57,781 nucleotides of DNA from positions 1-57,781 of the forward strand of contig JAJDEV010000110.1 of assembly GCA_029259605.1 (NCBI GenBank). The letters are read 5' to 3'. Under the pieces are notes generated by a model. It was given only the letters and a program-made list of their open reading frames with translations, did not search any database and was not told the DNA's origin. The position numbers were made by a program, and so were the translations under genes. Positions 34,029 through 43,991 of the stretch are shown here, one piece after another; positions within the stretch are counted from its first letter, which is position 1, and every line of letters begins with the position of its first letter. The DNA comes from Planctomycetota bacterium (GTDB lineage Bacteria > Planctomycetota > UBA1135 > GCA-002686595).

Positions 34029-34934
34029 GTGCAGGCCGAAGCAGGAGCGCGCCTCGGCGCCGCGAAGTCGCGCGTTTGGATCGTGTTGGCCGCGGTCCTG
34101 TTCTCGACCGGCGGTGCCGCTGTGAAGATGTCGAGTCTGGCGCCGGTGCAGGTCGCGTGCGTGCGCTCTGGGCTGGCCGCGATCGCTCTCTTGGTGTTCT
34201 CGCGCCACGCGCGAAGGCGCCCGACGAGCTTCCGCGAGCTGCTCGTCGCGGTGGCGTTCGCGGCAACGATGTTGCTCTTCGTTCTGTCGAGTCGAATGAC
34301 GACTGCAGCGAACGCGGTGTTCTTGCAGGCCACGGCTCCGCTTTACGTTCTGATCCTCGGACCGCTCGTTCTGCGTGAGCGTTTGCGCACGCGCGACCTT
34401 GCGACTCTGCTCGGAATGGCGGTCGGCATGGCGCTGTTCCTCGCGGTCCCCGGCGAGGCGCGCGCGACGGCGGTTCGGCCCGCGCTGGGCAACACGCTAG
34501 CGATCGTCGCGGGCTTCACGTGGGCGGTCTCGATCATCGGCCTGCGCTGGATCGGGACGACGAACGAGGACGGCGGTGCGACGCTGATGGTCGCCATGCT
34601 CGGGAACGCTCTCGTCGCGCTCGTCGCGCTACCGTTCGCGCTTCCGCTCTCCCTCGGGGCCGAGCCGGTGCGCGAAGTGCTCGTGCTCGGTTGGCTCGGC
34701 GTGTTTCAGATCGGAGTGGCGTACCTGCTCGTCGCGAAGGGGATCGGCGGCGTGCCCGCGTTCGAGGTGTCGCTGCTCTTCCTGGTCGAGCCGGTGTTCA
34801 ACCCGATCTGGGCCTGGTGGATCCACGGCGAGCGGCCCGGAGGCCTGGCGCTCCTCGGTGGCTGCGTGATCCTCGCCGCGGCGACGCACTCGGCGCTCGC
34901 GGCGCGGAACGAAGCGCGCGCTCAGTCGACGTAG
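34029..34934 (+). CDS. EamA/DMT-family transporter
   Basis: A membrane protein of 301 residues with ten hydrophobic helices in two EamA repeats. The first runs from WIVLAAVLFSTGGAAVK to ATMLLFVLSSRMTTAANAVF, with LQATAPLYVLILGPLVLRER. The second ends VSLLFLVEPVFNPIWAWWI and HGERPGGLALLGGCVIL. It probably exports a metabolite or amino acid; the substrate cannot be inferred. It starts with GTG 7 nt after a TAGGAT hexamer, so the mRNA may be leaderless. It overlaps the 3' end of the convergent sulfatase-like gene by 13 bp. Confidence 0.88.
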   Translation: MQAEAGARLGAAKSRVWIVLAAVLFSTGGAAVKMSSLAPVQVACVRSGLAAIALLVFSRHARRRPTSFRELLVAVAFAATMLLFVLSSRMTTAANAVFLQATAPLYVLILGPLVLRERLRTRDLATLLGMAVGMALFLAVPGEARATAVRPALGNTLAIVAGFTWAVSIIGLRWIGTTNEDGGATLMVAMLGNALVALVALPFALPLSLGAEPVREVLVLGWLGVFQIGVAYLLVAKGIGGVPAFEVSLLFLVEPVFNPIWAWWIHGERPGGLALLGGCVILAAATHSALAARNEARAQST

Positions 34935-36886
34935 CCCAGGTTGCGCAACTGTTCCTGCGTCGAGCGATCGAGCGCGGCGTCGTCCGCCGTTCGCTTGGGA
35001 ACGCGCTCGGTGAACGTGCGCAGCGCGTCGAGCAGCGGCCCCGGCGCCGACGCGTAGCCGTCCATCTCGAGCGGATCCTCCGCCAGGTGGAACGCGCGCT
35101 CGCCGGCGCGGTCGCGCACGAGCTTCCAGGTGAGCGTGCGCAATGACAGGAGTTCGAGTCCGCTCGCGTGCTCTTCGCTCCAGGCGTTCAACGCGGGGCC
35201 CTCGACGCCGCGCATGCGCGGGACGAGCGACTCGCCCGTGCCCTGCGCCGTTGCGGGCAGCCCCGCGAGCTCGAGCAAGGTCGGCATCACGTCGATCGTG
35301 CGCACCTGATCGGTCACGACGTGCGCGTTTTGGAACGACCCGGGTGCGGACACGAGCAGGGGGACGCGCAGCAGGTCGTCGTGGAGTCGGCCGCCGTGGT
35401 GGATACGACCGCGCGACGCATCGAAGCCCTCGCCGTGGTCGGACACGACGACGACGACGCGCTCGCGCTCGCCCAGGCGATCCATCGACGAGAGCAGCGC
35501 GTCGAGCTCGTGTTCGACGTGTTCGAGGCGCGCGGCGTAGATGGAATGAAAGCGATCGAGCTCGGGTTGCGTGGCGTGCTGCAACTCCGCCGGATGCACC
35601 GAGAGGCGGTGCGCGAAGCGATCGTCCGCGTTGTCAGCACCGAACGCGTCGGCGCGTTCGTCCACGCCTGCGTGATAGAGGTAGTAGTCGTGCACCTCGT
35701 ACGTGTGGACGAGGAGGAACGCCGGCCGCGATCGATCGCGCTCGGCGTACCACGCCTCGGCCGCGCGCCGCAGCCCCGACACGCCGGGGAACTCGTCGAT
35801 CCACCGGACGAGCCAGCGCTGCGTCGCGTAGCGGTTCTTGGCGAACCTCCACGCGAGGGGAACGTGGACGCGCAGCGGCCGAAAGCCGAGCTCGGGCGTG
35901 GCATCGAAGTGCTCGAAGCCCTGGTCGATGCGAAAGGCGGGACTCACGAACGCGCCGCCCGTGAACGCGGCGGTCGAGTAGCCCCCGGCGGCGAAGGCCT
36001 CGGCCAGCGTCTCGACGTCGGTGGGAAGCGCGCGCGAGGAAGCGACGGCGCCGTGCTGCGAGGGGAGCAGCGACGTGAGCAGCGACGCGACCGAGGGCAG
36101 CGTCCAGGGTGCGGCGCTGATGCAGTTCTCGAAGCGCACCCCCTCCGTTGCGAGTCGTGCGAACAGCCCGTCGCCGGCGCGCACGCGCGCGTCGAGCGCG
36201 TCGGTGCGCAGCGTGTCGATCACGATCAAGACGACGTCCGGTGCTGCGGCGCTCGGCGTCGAGCCCGCGGGCGCGAGGTCGGGCCGTCCGCTCGCGGGGT
36301 CGTTGACGCACACGGGCAGCGCGAGGAGCACGGCCGTGGCGAGGGCGAGCATGACCGAGGCGCCGTGCCCGCGCGCGAGCGGAATGACGCGCAGCAGCAA
36401 CGCGAGCGCGAGCGGGAGGGTGGACGCGAGGACGATCGCACGCGGCTCCGACGGCAGGAACCAAGCGGCGAGCGACGCGAGCGACGCGGAGGCGCAGAGG
36501 AGGAACGCCGCACCGAGCGAGCGCCGTTTCGCACCGATGCAGAGCGCGCCCGCGAGCACCGCGCACACGCCGACGATCACGGCGCTCGTCGCGCGCGCCT
36601 CACCGGGGATCTCGCGCGAGACGAGCGACAGTCCGTTCAGCCCCGCCGCACACGCGACGACGAGCGCGAGCGACACTCCGCGCCAGCGCACCACGCGCGC
36701 CGCCAGAGCTCCGAAGATCCCCGCGCCGAGGCCGACGACGATCCCGAACCCGAGGACGAGCACGAGCACGCGCGGCGGGACGCGGTGCGCGCCGGTCGCG
36801 AGCATCTCGGCGACGCCGAACGCGACGCCGGCACCGATCCCCTCGAGCACCGGTCGGCGCGTGTCGTTGGACTCTGGTTCCGTCAC
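34922..36886 (-). CDS. Membrane-anchored sulfatase-fold hydrolase lacking the formylglycine Cys
   Basis: A protein of 654 residues. The N-terminal 200 residues contain about six hydrophobic helices. The rest is an alkaline-phosphatase/sulfatase superfamily domain in the periplasm. Metal-site motifs are DVVLIVIDTLRTDALD (about 217-232) and VVVVSDHGEGFD (near 485). At the nucleophile site the C/S-x-P-x-R signature reads WTLPSVASLLTS, so Thr262 replaces the modifiable Cys and the Arg is lost. It is therefore unlikely to be a formylglycine sulfatase. A phosphodiesterase or phosphoglycerol/ethanolamine transferase-like activity with Thr as nucleophile is possible. It starts with GTG. Confidence 0.78.
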   Translation of the reverse strand: MTEPESNDTRRPVLEGIGAGVAFGVAEMLATGAHRVPPRVLVLVLGFGIVVGLGAGIFGALAARVVRWRGVSLALVVACAAGLNGLSLVSREIPGEARATSAVIVGVCAVLAGALCIGAKRRSLGAAFLLCASASLASLAAWFLPSEPRAIVLASTLPLALALLLRVIPLARGHGASVMLALATAVLLALPVCVNDPASGRPDLAPAGSTPSAAAPDVVLIVIDTLRTDALDARVRAGDGLFARLATEGVRFENCISAAPWTLPSVASLLTSLLPSQHGAVASSRALPTDVETLAEAFAAGGYSTAAFTGGAFVSPAFRIDQGFEHFDATPELGFRPLRVHVPLAWRFAKNRYATQRWLVRWIDEFPGVSGLRRAAEAWYAERDRSRPAFLLVHTYEVHDYYLYHAGVDERADAFGADNADDRFAHRLSVHPAELQHATQPELDRFHSIYAARLEHVEHELDALLSSMDRLGERERVVVVVSDHGEGFDASRGRIHHGGRLHDDLLRVPLLVSAPGSFQNAHVVTDQVRTIDVMPTLLELAGLPATAQGTGESLVPRMRGVEGPALNAWSEEHASGLELLSLRTLTWKLVRDRAGERAFHLAEDPLEMDGYASAPGPLLDALRTFTERVPKRTADDAALDRSTQEQLRNLGYVD

Positions 36887-36920
36887 GTTCGGGCGTCGCG
36901 GGGGGAAAGCGGCGCCGTCC

Positions 36921-38513
36921 CTACTCCTGGACGGACTCGGGCGCCGCGGGGAGCGACTTGCGGGGCAACATCGCGTCGCGCTGCGCGGCGTGATACGCGA
37001 ACGACGCGAGGATGATCGACGAGCGCACGACGTCGGTCTCGACCACGCGCTCGTAGGTGTCCATGTTCGAGTGGTGCGAGCGCGATCCGTAGTCCATCGG
37101 GTCTTGGATGAACTGGAAGCCCGGCAATCCGACCGCGTCGAACGAGAGGTGGTCCGTGCCGCCGGTGTTGCGATAGGTCAGCGTCTCGGCGCCCATGTCG
37201 TGGAAGGGCTCGAGCCACGCGTCGAAGATCGGGCGCACACCCAGATTCTCCTGCAGGTACACGCCGCGGATGCGCCCCGCGCCGTTGTCGAGGTTGAAGT
37301 AACCGGAGAGCTTCTCGTGCTCGGGGAGCAGCTGCATGGTTTCGCGGTCACCGAAGTGGTTCGTCACGTAGCCGCGCGAACCGAGGAGCCCTTGCTCCTC
37401 GCCGGTCCACAGCGCGGCGCGAATGGTCCGGCGCGGCTTCAGCCCCGACGCCTTCAGAATGCGCAGGGCCTCCATGGCGACGGCGCAGCTGGCGCCGTTG
37501 TCGGTCGCGCCGGTCGCCGGGTGCCACGAGTCGAAGTGACCGCCGATCATGACCACCTCGTCCGCGACGCTCGGATCGCTGCCCGGGAGCTCGGCGACGA
37601 CGTTGTAGCCCTGCGTGTCCTCGTCGTAGAAGGTCGTCTCGACTTCGACGTTCATCCGGACCTCGGTGTCGTGCTGGATCAAACGCGCGATGCGGTTGAA
37701 CTGCTCGGTCGACACCGTGACCTGCGGCATGCCGCGCTCTTCGCCGGGATCGTACGAGCCTCCCGAGCCGAGCATGATGACGCCGTAGTCGTTGCGCCGA
37801 CCGCCGTCGGGTTCGATGACGACCGCGGCGCCTTCCGCCCTCAGCATGTCGAGCAACGCGTTGCGGAGCGCGCGCCGCGCACGCCACTCGCCGCGCCGGT
37901 TGGCGTTCGAGTCCGTGCTCGGTTCGGGCACGGTGTCGAGCTCGGCGAGCGAGTCCGCATCGTGCCGCTTGGCCGTCGCCTCGAAGTGGGATGCGACCGC
38001 GTTCACCTTGCCGTTGAGCACGATGCGCCCCGCGAGCTGGCCCGCGTACTGCGCCAGGTCCTCGACCGACTCGGCGTCGATCAGAATCGGAACACCGGAG
38101 ACGGGCGCGTCGAGGCCGAGCGTCCACGCCTTCGGGATCGCGATCAGCGGCATGTAGATCGGCGCCGTCATCTCGACCACGCAGCGCTCGAACGACCAGC
38201 CGAGTCCGAACTCGCCCCACGGCTCGCGCGCCGCGTTCGAGAGGCCGAACTCCTCGAAGCGTTGCACGGCCCACTCGCTCGCGCGGCGCTCCTGAGGTGA
38301 GTTCGTCAGCCGCGGACCGTAGCGGTCCGTCAGATACCACAGCGTCTCCATGACCTTGGAGTTCGACATGCCCTCGTCGCGGATGCGCGTCACCGCTTCC
38401 CAGTCGACGGGTTCGTGTGCCTGCGCGCAGGGCGCGGATGCGATCGACGCGTGCGCGGCGACGGCGAGGACGGCGATCCTCAACAGTTCGAGCTTCGGGT
38501 GCTTCGTGGACAT
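36921..38513 (-). CDS. Exported M28 family zinc metallopeptidase
   Basis: A protein of 530 residues with a signal peptide (about 1-32, ending ASAPCAQA) and an M28 aminopeptidase or carboxypeptidase domain. Zinc-ligand motifs are visible in order: GGHFDSW (His, Asp nearby), GATDNGAS (bridging Asp), TGEEQGLLGSRG (catalytic Glu-Glu), FNLDNGAG and SHHSNMDT (C-terminal His). A PA-like insert precedes the catalytic domain. It probably degrades extracellular or periplasmic peptides. The start follows a GGAG at about 9 nt. The following sulfatase-like gene is 34 bp downstream and may be co-transcribed. Confidence 0.9.
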   Translation of the reverse strand: MSTKHPKLELLRIAVLAVAAHASIASAPCAQAHEPVDWEAVTRIRDEGMSNSKVMETLWYLTDRYGPRLTNSPQERRASEWAVQRFEEFGLSNAAREPWGEFGLGWSFERCVVEMTAPIYMPLIAIPKAWTLGLDAPVSGVPILIDAESVEDLAQYAGQLAGRIVLNGKVNAVASHFEATAKRHDADSLAELDTVPEPSTDSNANRRGEWRARRALRNALLDMLRAEGAAVVIEPDGGRRNDYGVIMLGSGGSYDPGEERGMPQVTVSTEQFNRIARLIQHDTEVRMNVEVETTFYDEDTQGYNVVAELPGSDPSVADEVVMIGGHFDSWHPATGATDNGASCAVAMEALRILKASGLKPRRTIRAALWTGEEQGLLGSRGYVTNHFGDRETMQLLPEHEKLSGYFNLDNGAGRIRGVYLQENLGVRPIFDAWLEPFHDMGAETLTYRNTGGTDHLSFDAVGLPGFQFIQDPMDYGSRSHHSNMDTYERVVETDVVRSSIILASFAYHAAQRDAMLPRKSLPAAPESVQE

Positions 38514-38578
38514 GGGGTCTCCGGTCAGGTGATCTCGATGGACTGCGGCGCATCGTACCGCGCGTGAAGCTCTCGGAG

Positions 38579-38725
38579 CTAGCCCGGGTCGTTCATGACG
38601 CTTTGCCGAGGTCGGCGCAGATGTGCGTCAGATCGGCGCTTCGTGACCGAAGCGCGTGGAGTCGACCGTGACGGGTCGTCGAATCCGGTGAGGGAGGGAA
38701 GTACTGATCTGGCGCGCAGCTGCGC
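38579..38725. repeat. MITE-like repeat, family A, copy 5 (right end lost)
   Basis: It starts CTAGCCCGGGTCGTTCATGA and follows family A to GCGCGCAGCTGCG. The last 40 bp or so are replaced by the upstream region of the esterase gene. Confidence 0.8.
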
Positions 38726-38753
38726 ACCGCGCGGTAGAGTGCGACACGCACCG

Positions 38754-39434
38754 ATGAGCACCCGACCCGATCAGGACCCGTCCACGCACCGCATCACGGT
38801 GTCGCGCACCGCGCGCTACGTCGTCACCGGCGCGCTGGCAGCCGCGACGCGCGAGGTCTGGATCGTGCTGCACGGCTACGGTCAGCGCGCGGCCGACTTC
38901 GCGCGCGAGTTCGATGCGCTCACGAGCGACGCCCGCGCGATCGTCGCTCCGGAGGGGCTATCGCGCTTCTACGTGCAAGGCGGCGCGGGCGAGGTGGGAG
39001 CGTCGTGGATGACGCGCGAGGAGCGCGACGACGAGATCGCGGACTACGTCGCCTACCTGGACGCGGTCCATGCGGCGATTCGCGCTCAGATCGCGGACGC
39101 GGGTGGGGGCGAGCCGCGCATCGTCGTGCTCGGGTTCTCGCAGGGTTCCGCGACCGCGTATCGCTGGGTGACGCGCGGCGCGAGCCGCGTCGACCGCTTG
39201 ATCGCGTGGGCGGGCGACGTGCCGCCCGACCTCGAGCTCGATGCGCTGCGCGACTTCGCGCGCGGTGAGCGGCGCTTGACGCTCGTCCTCGGCTCGCGCG
39301 ATGCGTACGTCGACGACGCGCGCTTGGCGAAGGAGCTCGAACGACTGCGGCGCGTCGAGCTCGACTTCGAACTGGTTCGCTTCGAGGGCGGACACCGACT
39401 CGATCGCGACACGCTGGCAGCGCTCGCGCGCTGA
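38754..39434 (+). CDS. Alpha/beta-hydrolase (phospholipase/carboxylesterase family)
   Basis: A serine hydrolase of 226 residues. The oxyanion segment WIVLHGYGQ lies near residues 36-44, the nucleophile elbow GFSQG at 127-131 contains Ser129, and the later VLGSRDAYVDD and FEGGHRLD supply the acid and the catalytic His. Length and motif match the small carboxylesterase/phospholipase (YpfH-like) family. The substrate is unknown. No signal peptide is seen, so it is cytoplasmic. Repeat A5 lies immediately upstream. Confidence 0.85.
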   Translation: MSTRPDQDPSTHRITVSRTARYVVTGALAAATREVWIVLHGYGQRAADFAREFDALTSDARAIVAPEGLSRFYVQGGAGEVGASWMTREERDDEIADYVAYLDAVHAAIRAQIADAGGGEPRIVVLGFSQGSATAYRWVTRGASRVDRLIAWAGDVPPDLELDALRDFARGERRLTLVLGSRDAYVDDARLAKELERLRRVELDFELVRFEGGHRLDRDTLAALAR

Positions 39435-39438
39435 CGGG

Positions 39439-42400
39439 TCAGCGGCGCAAGTCCTGCCGCTCGCCGTCGAGGAACAGGAACGGTACGGCGTCCTCGGCCA
39501 GCTCGCGGTAGTACGCGGCGAGCTCCTCGTGCCCGCGCGCGGTGCACGCGTCGGCGAGGCGGGTGAAGTCGCGCGGGTAGTGCACGAGGCGATAGCCGCC
39601 ACTCAACCGATCGAGCAACGGTCGCTCGTCCTCGGCCAGGATCTGCTTCACGTCGACTTCGATGGTGCGCAGGTCGACCTGTCCCATGTAGAGCACCAGC
39701 AGGCGCCCCTCGCTGTCGAGCAACAGGCTGGTCGGCGAGGGCGGGCTGAGGTTCGTGCGCGGACCGAAGAGGTGGTGGTAGAACGTGCGCCACAGCACGG
39801 AGTCCAGCCGGTCGTCGACGAAGCCCGCGTCGGCCGTGTCGAGGTCGTAGCGTTCGAGCCGCGCGATCGCCGCCGCCGCATCGGTCGGATGGTCGGCGTT
39901 CATCGTCACGACACGCAAGCCGAGCCGATCCAAGCGTCGGCCCTGCTGTCGCAACGCGAGGAACTCACGCATGCACGCCGTGCAGTCGCTGCTCCACAGC
40001 ATCAGCAAGACCGGCGCGCCCGCGAGGTCGCTCACGCGACGCTCCGGGTTCTTGAACGACGGAATGCGCACCGGCGCCATCGGCAGCGGCGCGCCCAGCA
40101 CGACGCGAGAGGAAGGACCCGATTGCGCGAGCGGCGGCGCGTGTGCGGTGGATGTGAGCAGGCCTGACTTCGTGGCCGCGCGCACGACGTGCCCCTCGCT
40201 CGACTGATCGACGACGATGCGCGAGTTGGGCTCCACGCCGTCGAGCACCGTGTCCGTACCGTCCGGCCACTGCACGGTGACGCGCTCGATCTCCGTCGCG
40301 TCGCCGAGCCCGAAGTGCAGGCGCTTGGACGACTGCGCGAGGAAGCCTTCGCCGCCGTGGAGCGTCTGCTGAAAGCGCGCGCCCTGCGTCTCGACGAGCA
40401 CACGCGCGTTGATCGCGTCGCGGTTGCACGTTGTCCCGTTGCCGACGAGGTCGACGCTCAAGAAACTGCCGCTCGACGGATAGCGGTTGTGGAAGATCTG
40501 TACGCGCGGCGCGGTGCGGTTCTTGAGGACGAGGTCGAGTTTGCCGTCGTCGTCCCAATCGACGGATGCGACGGCGCGCCCGTCGCCGTCGACGTCGGCG
40601 TTCGAGAGGCGAGAGACGTCAGCGAACCGGCCGTTCCCCAGGTTGAGGAACGTGTGGTTGCGCTCGAAGCCGCTCCACGACATGCCCTCTTGCACGGTGA
40701 GAATGCGCGTCGCCGCCCAGGCGTCGGCGTACTCGTCGGACACGCCCTCTTCCTCGGTGTTCGGTGCTTGCGAGACGACCTCCCGCCAGAAGAAGCTTCA
40801 CAAGTCGCCCGTGTTCTTGTCGCCGCTGATGAAGCCGTTGGGCGAGTACACGTCCTCGAAGCCGTCGTTGTTCAGGTCGACCGTCAGCGCGCCCCAGGCC
40901 CAGCCGCCGTTCATCGCTCCGGACTCGACCGTGACGTCGTCGAAGGTCCCGTCGCCGCGGTTCAGAAGCAGCGTGTTGCCGCGCGCGTGGCGCAAGTAGT
41001 TCTCGCGCGTCTCGGCATCGCGTGCGGCGCGGAAGTTTCCGTCCTGCGTCGCGATGCGTCGACCGGCCGAGGACCACATGTTCGTCACATAGAGGTCGAC
41101 GTCGCCGTCGTTGTCGATGTCGGCCGCGCTGACGCCCATGCCCGCCGCCATGTCGTCGGCACCCGCCTCGACCGCGACGTCGTGGAAGCGACCGTCGTCG
41201 TTGCGGTAGAGGTTGTTGCGTCCGAAGTCGTTGACGACGTAGAGGTCGAGGTCGCGGTCGTTGTCGAAGTCGTCGAAGATCGCGGCGTAGCTGAACTTGT
41301 TGTTGTTCTCGCCGAGGCCGATCTCGTCGGTCACGTTCGTCCACACGCCCTCGCCGTCGTTGCGCCACGCCAGGTTGCCCGGTGCGTTCGTCGCGTCGTA
41401 GTAGGGAACCGGAATCGTGCCGAGGGGGCCCAGGTTGGAGTAGACGCACGCGTAGAGGTCGAGGTCGCCGTCCGCGTCCCAGTCGGCGGCGGCGAGCGAC
41501 TTGATCTCGCCGATCGTGTCCCGATCGACGAGCGCGCGGCGGTCGAGCGCGAACGTCCCGGTGCCGTCGTTGGTGCCGATCACGATCGAGTTGAACCACG
41601 AGAGCGCGATGTCCTGGTCGCCGTCGTTGTCGACGTCGAGGAAAAGCGCGGAGTGCGTGTCCTCGAGCACGGCCAGTCCCGACTTCTCGGACACGTCCTC
41701 GACCGTGCCGTCGGCGCGGTGGATCAGCATGCGGTTGGGCAGGCCGCCGTGCTGGGGGACGAACAGGTCGTCGCGTCCGTCGCCATTCACGTCGCCGATC
41801 GCGATCCCGACCAGGCCGGAGTAGACGTTGCCGTTCAGCGAGTCGGTGCGGAAGTGGTACTCGCCCGAGCCGAGCAGGAACTCGGAGGCGTAGCGAGGAA
41901 CGCCAGACAGCACAGCGTCGGTGATCTCGGCGAAGATCGGAGCGCGCGCGCGGATGTCCTCGTAGCGGACGAGCGCGATCGTGCGAATCCGTGCGATCTC
42001 GTCGGGCTCGCGCTCGAGGACCTCCCACGAGATGTCCCACTCGGAGTTGATCTGGAGCAGGCCGTCGTCGTCGGCTTTGCCGTCGAAGCGGACGAGCGCG
42101 CGGGTGTTGAAGCGTCGCGGGTAGACCGGATCGACGACGCTGGTGAACAGCTTCACCTTCGTGCCCGTCGGCGACGAGGAGCCGGCGCGCGGGCCGCCGA
42201 ACGGCGCGGTCAACTCGGCGACGAGCTTCGGGATGTCGTCGCGACCGTACGTCTTGGTCGAATACGACTTCGCGATGCGAACGCGCGTCGAGCCGTCGTC
42301 GAACACTTGCTCGAGGGACTCCGGAACGAAGTGCGTCGTGCCCGCGAACGACGGCGCGAGGTAGCGCGAGAGCTCGTTGACCGACACGTTGCGCGCGACT

Positions 42401-42639
42401 CGCTCGACGAACGCCTTCAGCTCCGGATAGGCGAGGTCGTGCATCTCCTCGGAGCGCCATCCGGCGGTCTTCGGGGCGCGGCGTTCGATCGACGCGCGGA
42501 TGCCGGCGGTCGGGACCTCGCCGGGCGCGAGATACAGAATGTCGCTCGGCCGGTCGTCGTCCTGGGCCGCGGATGCGGAGCCGAGCACGGCGCCCGCGAG
42601 GACGAGCGCTCGGAGCGCGATCGTGCGGTGAGCGAGCAT
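39439..42639 (-). CDS. Exported FG-GAP/ASPIC protein with C-terminal thioredoxin domain; selenoprotein (UGA = Sec614)
   Basis: A single frame of 1066 residues interrupted only by UGA at 40800-40798. Residues 1-25 are a signal peptide. About 275-600 carry FG-GAP/VCBS repeats with Ca-binding loops (DVNGDGRDDL, DVDNDGDQD, DADGDLDLY, DIDNDGDVDLY). The UGA falls in GFISGDKNTGDL-Sec-SFFWREVV, after which the same family continues without a break (NHTFLNLGNGRFADVS, VDWDDDGKLDL). An ASPIC/UnbV domain (about 725-810) and a thioredoxin-like domain with Cys886-Thr-Ala-Cys889 follow. Continuity on both sides, an fdhF-like SECIS right after the UGA and selA in the same window support Sec over a nonsense mutation. 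It is probably a secreted or periplasmic redox-active scaffold. A TATAGT hexamer lies at the complement of 42681-42686. Confidence 0.85.
40770..40786 (-). promoter_or_regulatory. Candidate bacterial SECIS element (FG-GAP gene)
   Basis: On the coding strand GCGGGA pairs with TCTCGC (one G-U pair) around the loop GGTCG, 17 nt after the UGA. Including the last stem A the loop reads AGGUCG, almost the AGGUCU apical loop of E. coli fdhF at nearly the same distance. Folded by eye. Confidence 0.75.
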
Positions 42640-42680
42640 GGATGGAGGAGGGAAGCGGCGGACAGCCGCTCCGCCTCCGA

Positions 42681-42686
42681 ACTATA
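42681..42686 (-). promoter_or_regulatory. Candidate -10 of the FG-GAP selenoprotein gene
   Basis: TATAGT on the minus strand, about 42 nt before the start codon, is the closest match to TATAAT in this intergenic region. The -35 is unclear. Confidence 0.35.
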
Positions 42687-42778
42687 CGGAACGCGCGCGA
42701 GCGCGGCGCGGCTTCGTCCGGGTTCAGCCGTGTCGCCCCGCCACTGGGCGACGAACATTTTTCATTCCGCGCCCGCCG

Positions 42779-43975
42779 TCAGGGCAGGAAGCTCTTCTTC
42801 GTCTCGAGCTTGCGCGGCAGGTACTCGTCGATCACGAAGTTCAGTCCCCACTTCGCGAGCGCCTGCTGCTCGGCGCGGACGCCCATCTTGAGCATCTCCT
42901 GGATCGCCTTGACCCAGGGAGTGTGGCTCTTGAAGAACGGGTCGTTCTTGAGCGCGTCCTTCGCGCGCTTGACGTCGACCGCCTGGAGCGGGTGGGTCGC
43001 GTCCTCGAGCTTGAAGTCCTTGATGTCCTGTGGCGTCACGCCGAGGAACTGCGCCTGCGGCACGCAGAAGAAGCGGTTGATGTGGGCCATGTTGCCCGAA
43101 CCGACCTTCAGCGTGCGGTAGATGTTCGCGATGCCGTACGGGTCGCAGTCGACGAAGGCGTACACCGGGATCTTGTTCTGATCCGAGAGCAGCCGCACGA
43201 AGCGCCGCGTCGCGCGCGTCGGAACGCCGCCCATCTCCACGAGCACGCACTTGGCGTGACGCCAGTACTTGTGGTTGTTGAGCCGCTGGAACATACCGCC
43301 GGTCTCGATCACGAGGACGAACTTGGCGTCCGTCTTGAACTTCAGGTGCTCGACCGAGTGCGGGATCGAGTACGAGCCCGTGCCGAAGCCCGTGCAGTCG
43401 ATCTCGATGCTCGCGCCCGTCTCCGGGTCGCGGTCGACGACGACCAGGTTGCCGGCGACCGAACCGCCGTGCTCCTCCGGATAGAAGCGCAGCTGTTCGC
43501 GCGACAGTCCGTCGAGCGACGCGAGCGCCTCGATGTCGTCCATGACGGCGTCGGACTCGGGCTGGTCCTTGAACTTGGCGTCGCCCCAGTTCTTGGAGAC
43601 GTAGTACGCCTCCCGTTTCGTCGCGAAGTCGTCGTTCTCGACCATCTCCTTGGAGATGGACATGAGCCGCAGCGTCTGCGCGAAGTTCTTCACGGTGTTG
43701 ACCGAGAGCGCGCGCACCTTCTTGCCCTTGCCGAGCTCGAAGTAGCCGACCTTCTTGGTGTACGTGACGTTCGACAGCGAGCGCACGGGGAACTTCATCT
43801 CGGGCAGCGCGCGCGCGAAGATCTTCTTCTGAACGCGCTCGGCCGTGCCCTCGATGAGCCTCAGCGTCTTCTTGTCGAGCGCGTCGAGGTTCGGCTTGCG
43901 CCGGCGCGATGCGGTCGCGGTCGCGCCGCCGGTGACCGGCTTGCGCGCGGTCTTCTTCTTCGCCTTCTTGGCCAT
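42779..43975 (-). CDS. top6A: DNA topoisomerase VI subunit A (Spo11-like)
   Basis: A protein of 398 residues, the DNA-cleaving subunit of a type IIB topoisomerase. The 5Y-CAP domain shows ATKREAYYVSKNW with catalytic Tyr at 124 or 125. The Toprim domain shows VLVIETGG (Glu224) and AFVDCDPYGIANIY (Asp276 and Asp278), the expected metal ligands. An added N-terminal basic tail (MAKKAKKKTARKP) is unusual. The gene lies directly downstream of top6B, 16 bp away, in the archaeal order B then A. Topoisomerase VI is normally archaeal or plant and is rare in bacteria. Relaxation and decatenation of DNA is the expected activity. Confidence 0.93.
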   Translation of the reverse strand: MAKKAKKKTARKPVTGGATATASRRRKPNLDALDKKTLRLIEGTAERVQKKIFARALPEMKFPVRSLSNVTYTKKVGYFELGKGKKVRALSVNTVKNFAQTLRLMSISKEMVENDDFATKREAYYVSKNWGDAKFKDQPESDAVMDDIEALASLDGLSREQLRFYPEEHGGSVAGNLVVVDRDPETGASIEIDCTGFGTGSYSIPHSVEHLKFKTDAKFVLVIETGGMFQRLNNHKYWRHAKCVLVEMGGVPTRATRRFVRLLSDQNKIPVYAFVDCDPYGIANIYRTLKVGSGNMAHINRFFCVPQAQFLGVTPQDIKDFKLEDATHPLQAVDVKRAKDALKNDPFFKSHTPWVKAIQEMLKMGVRAEQQALAKWGLNFVIDEYLPRKLETKKSFLP

Positions 43976-43991
43976 GTCGTCGGGTGTGAAC

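Noticed and set aside
39439-42639. Two separate genes (39439-40743 and 40798-42639)
   Set aside because: Both are in one frame and the FG-GAP/ASPIC family runs through the UGA. The downstream piece has no ribosome-binding site or signal peptide.
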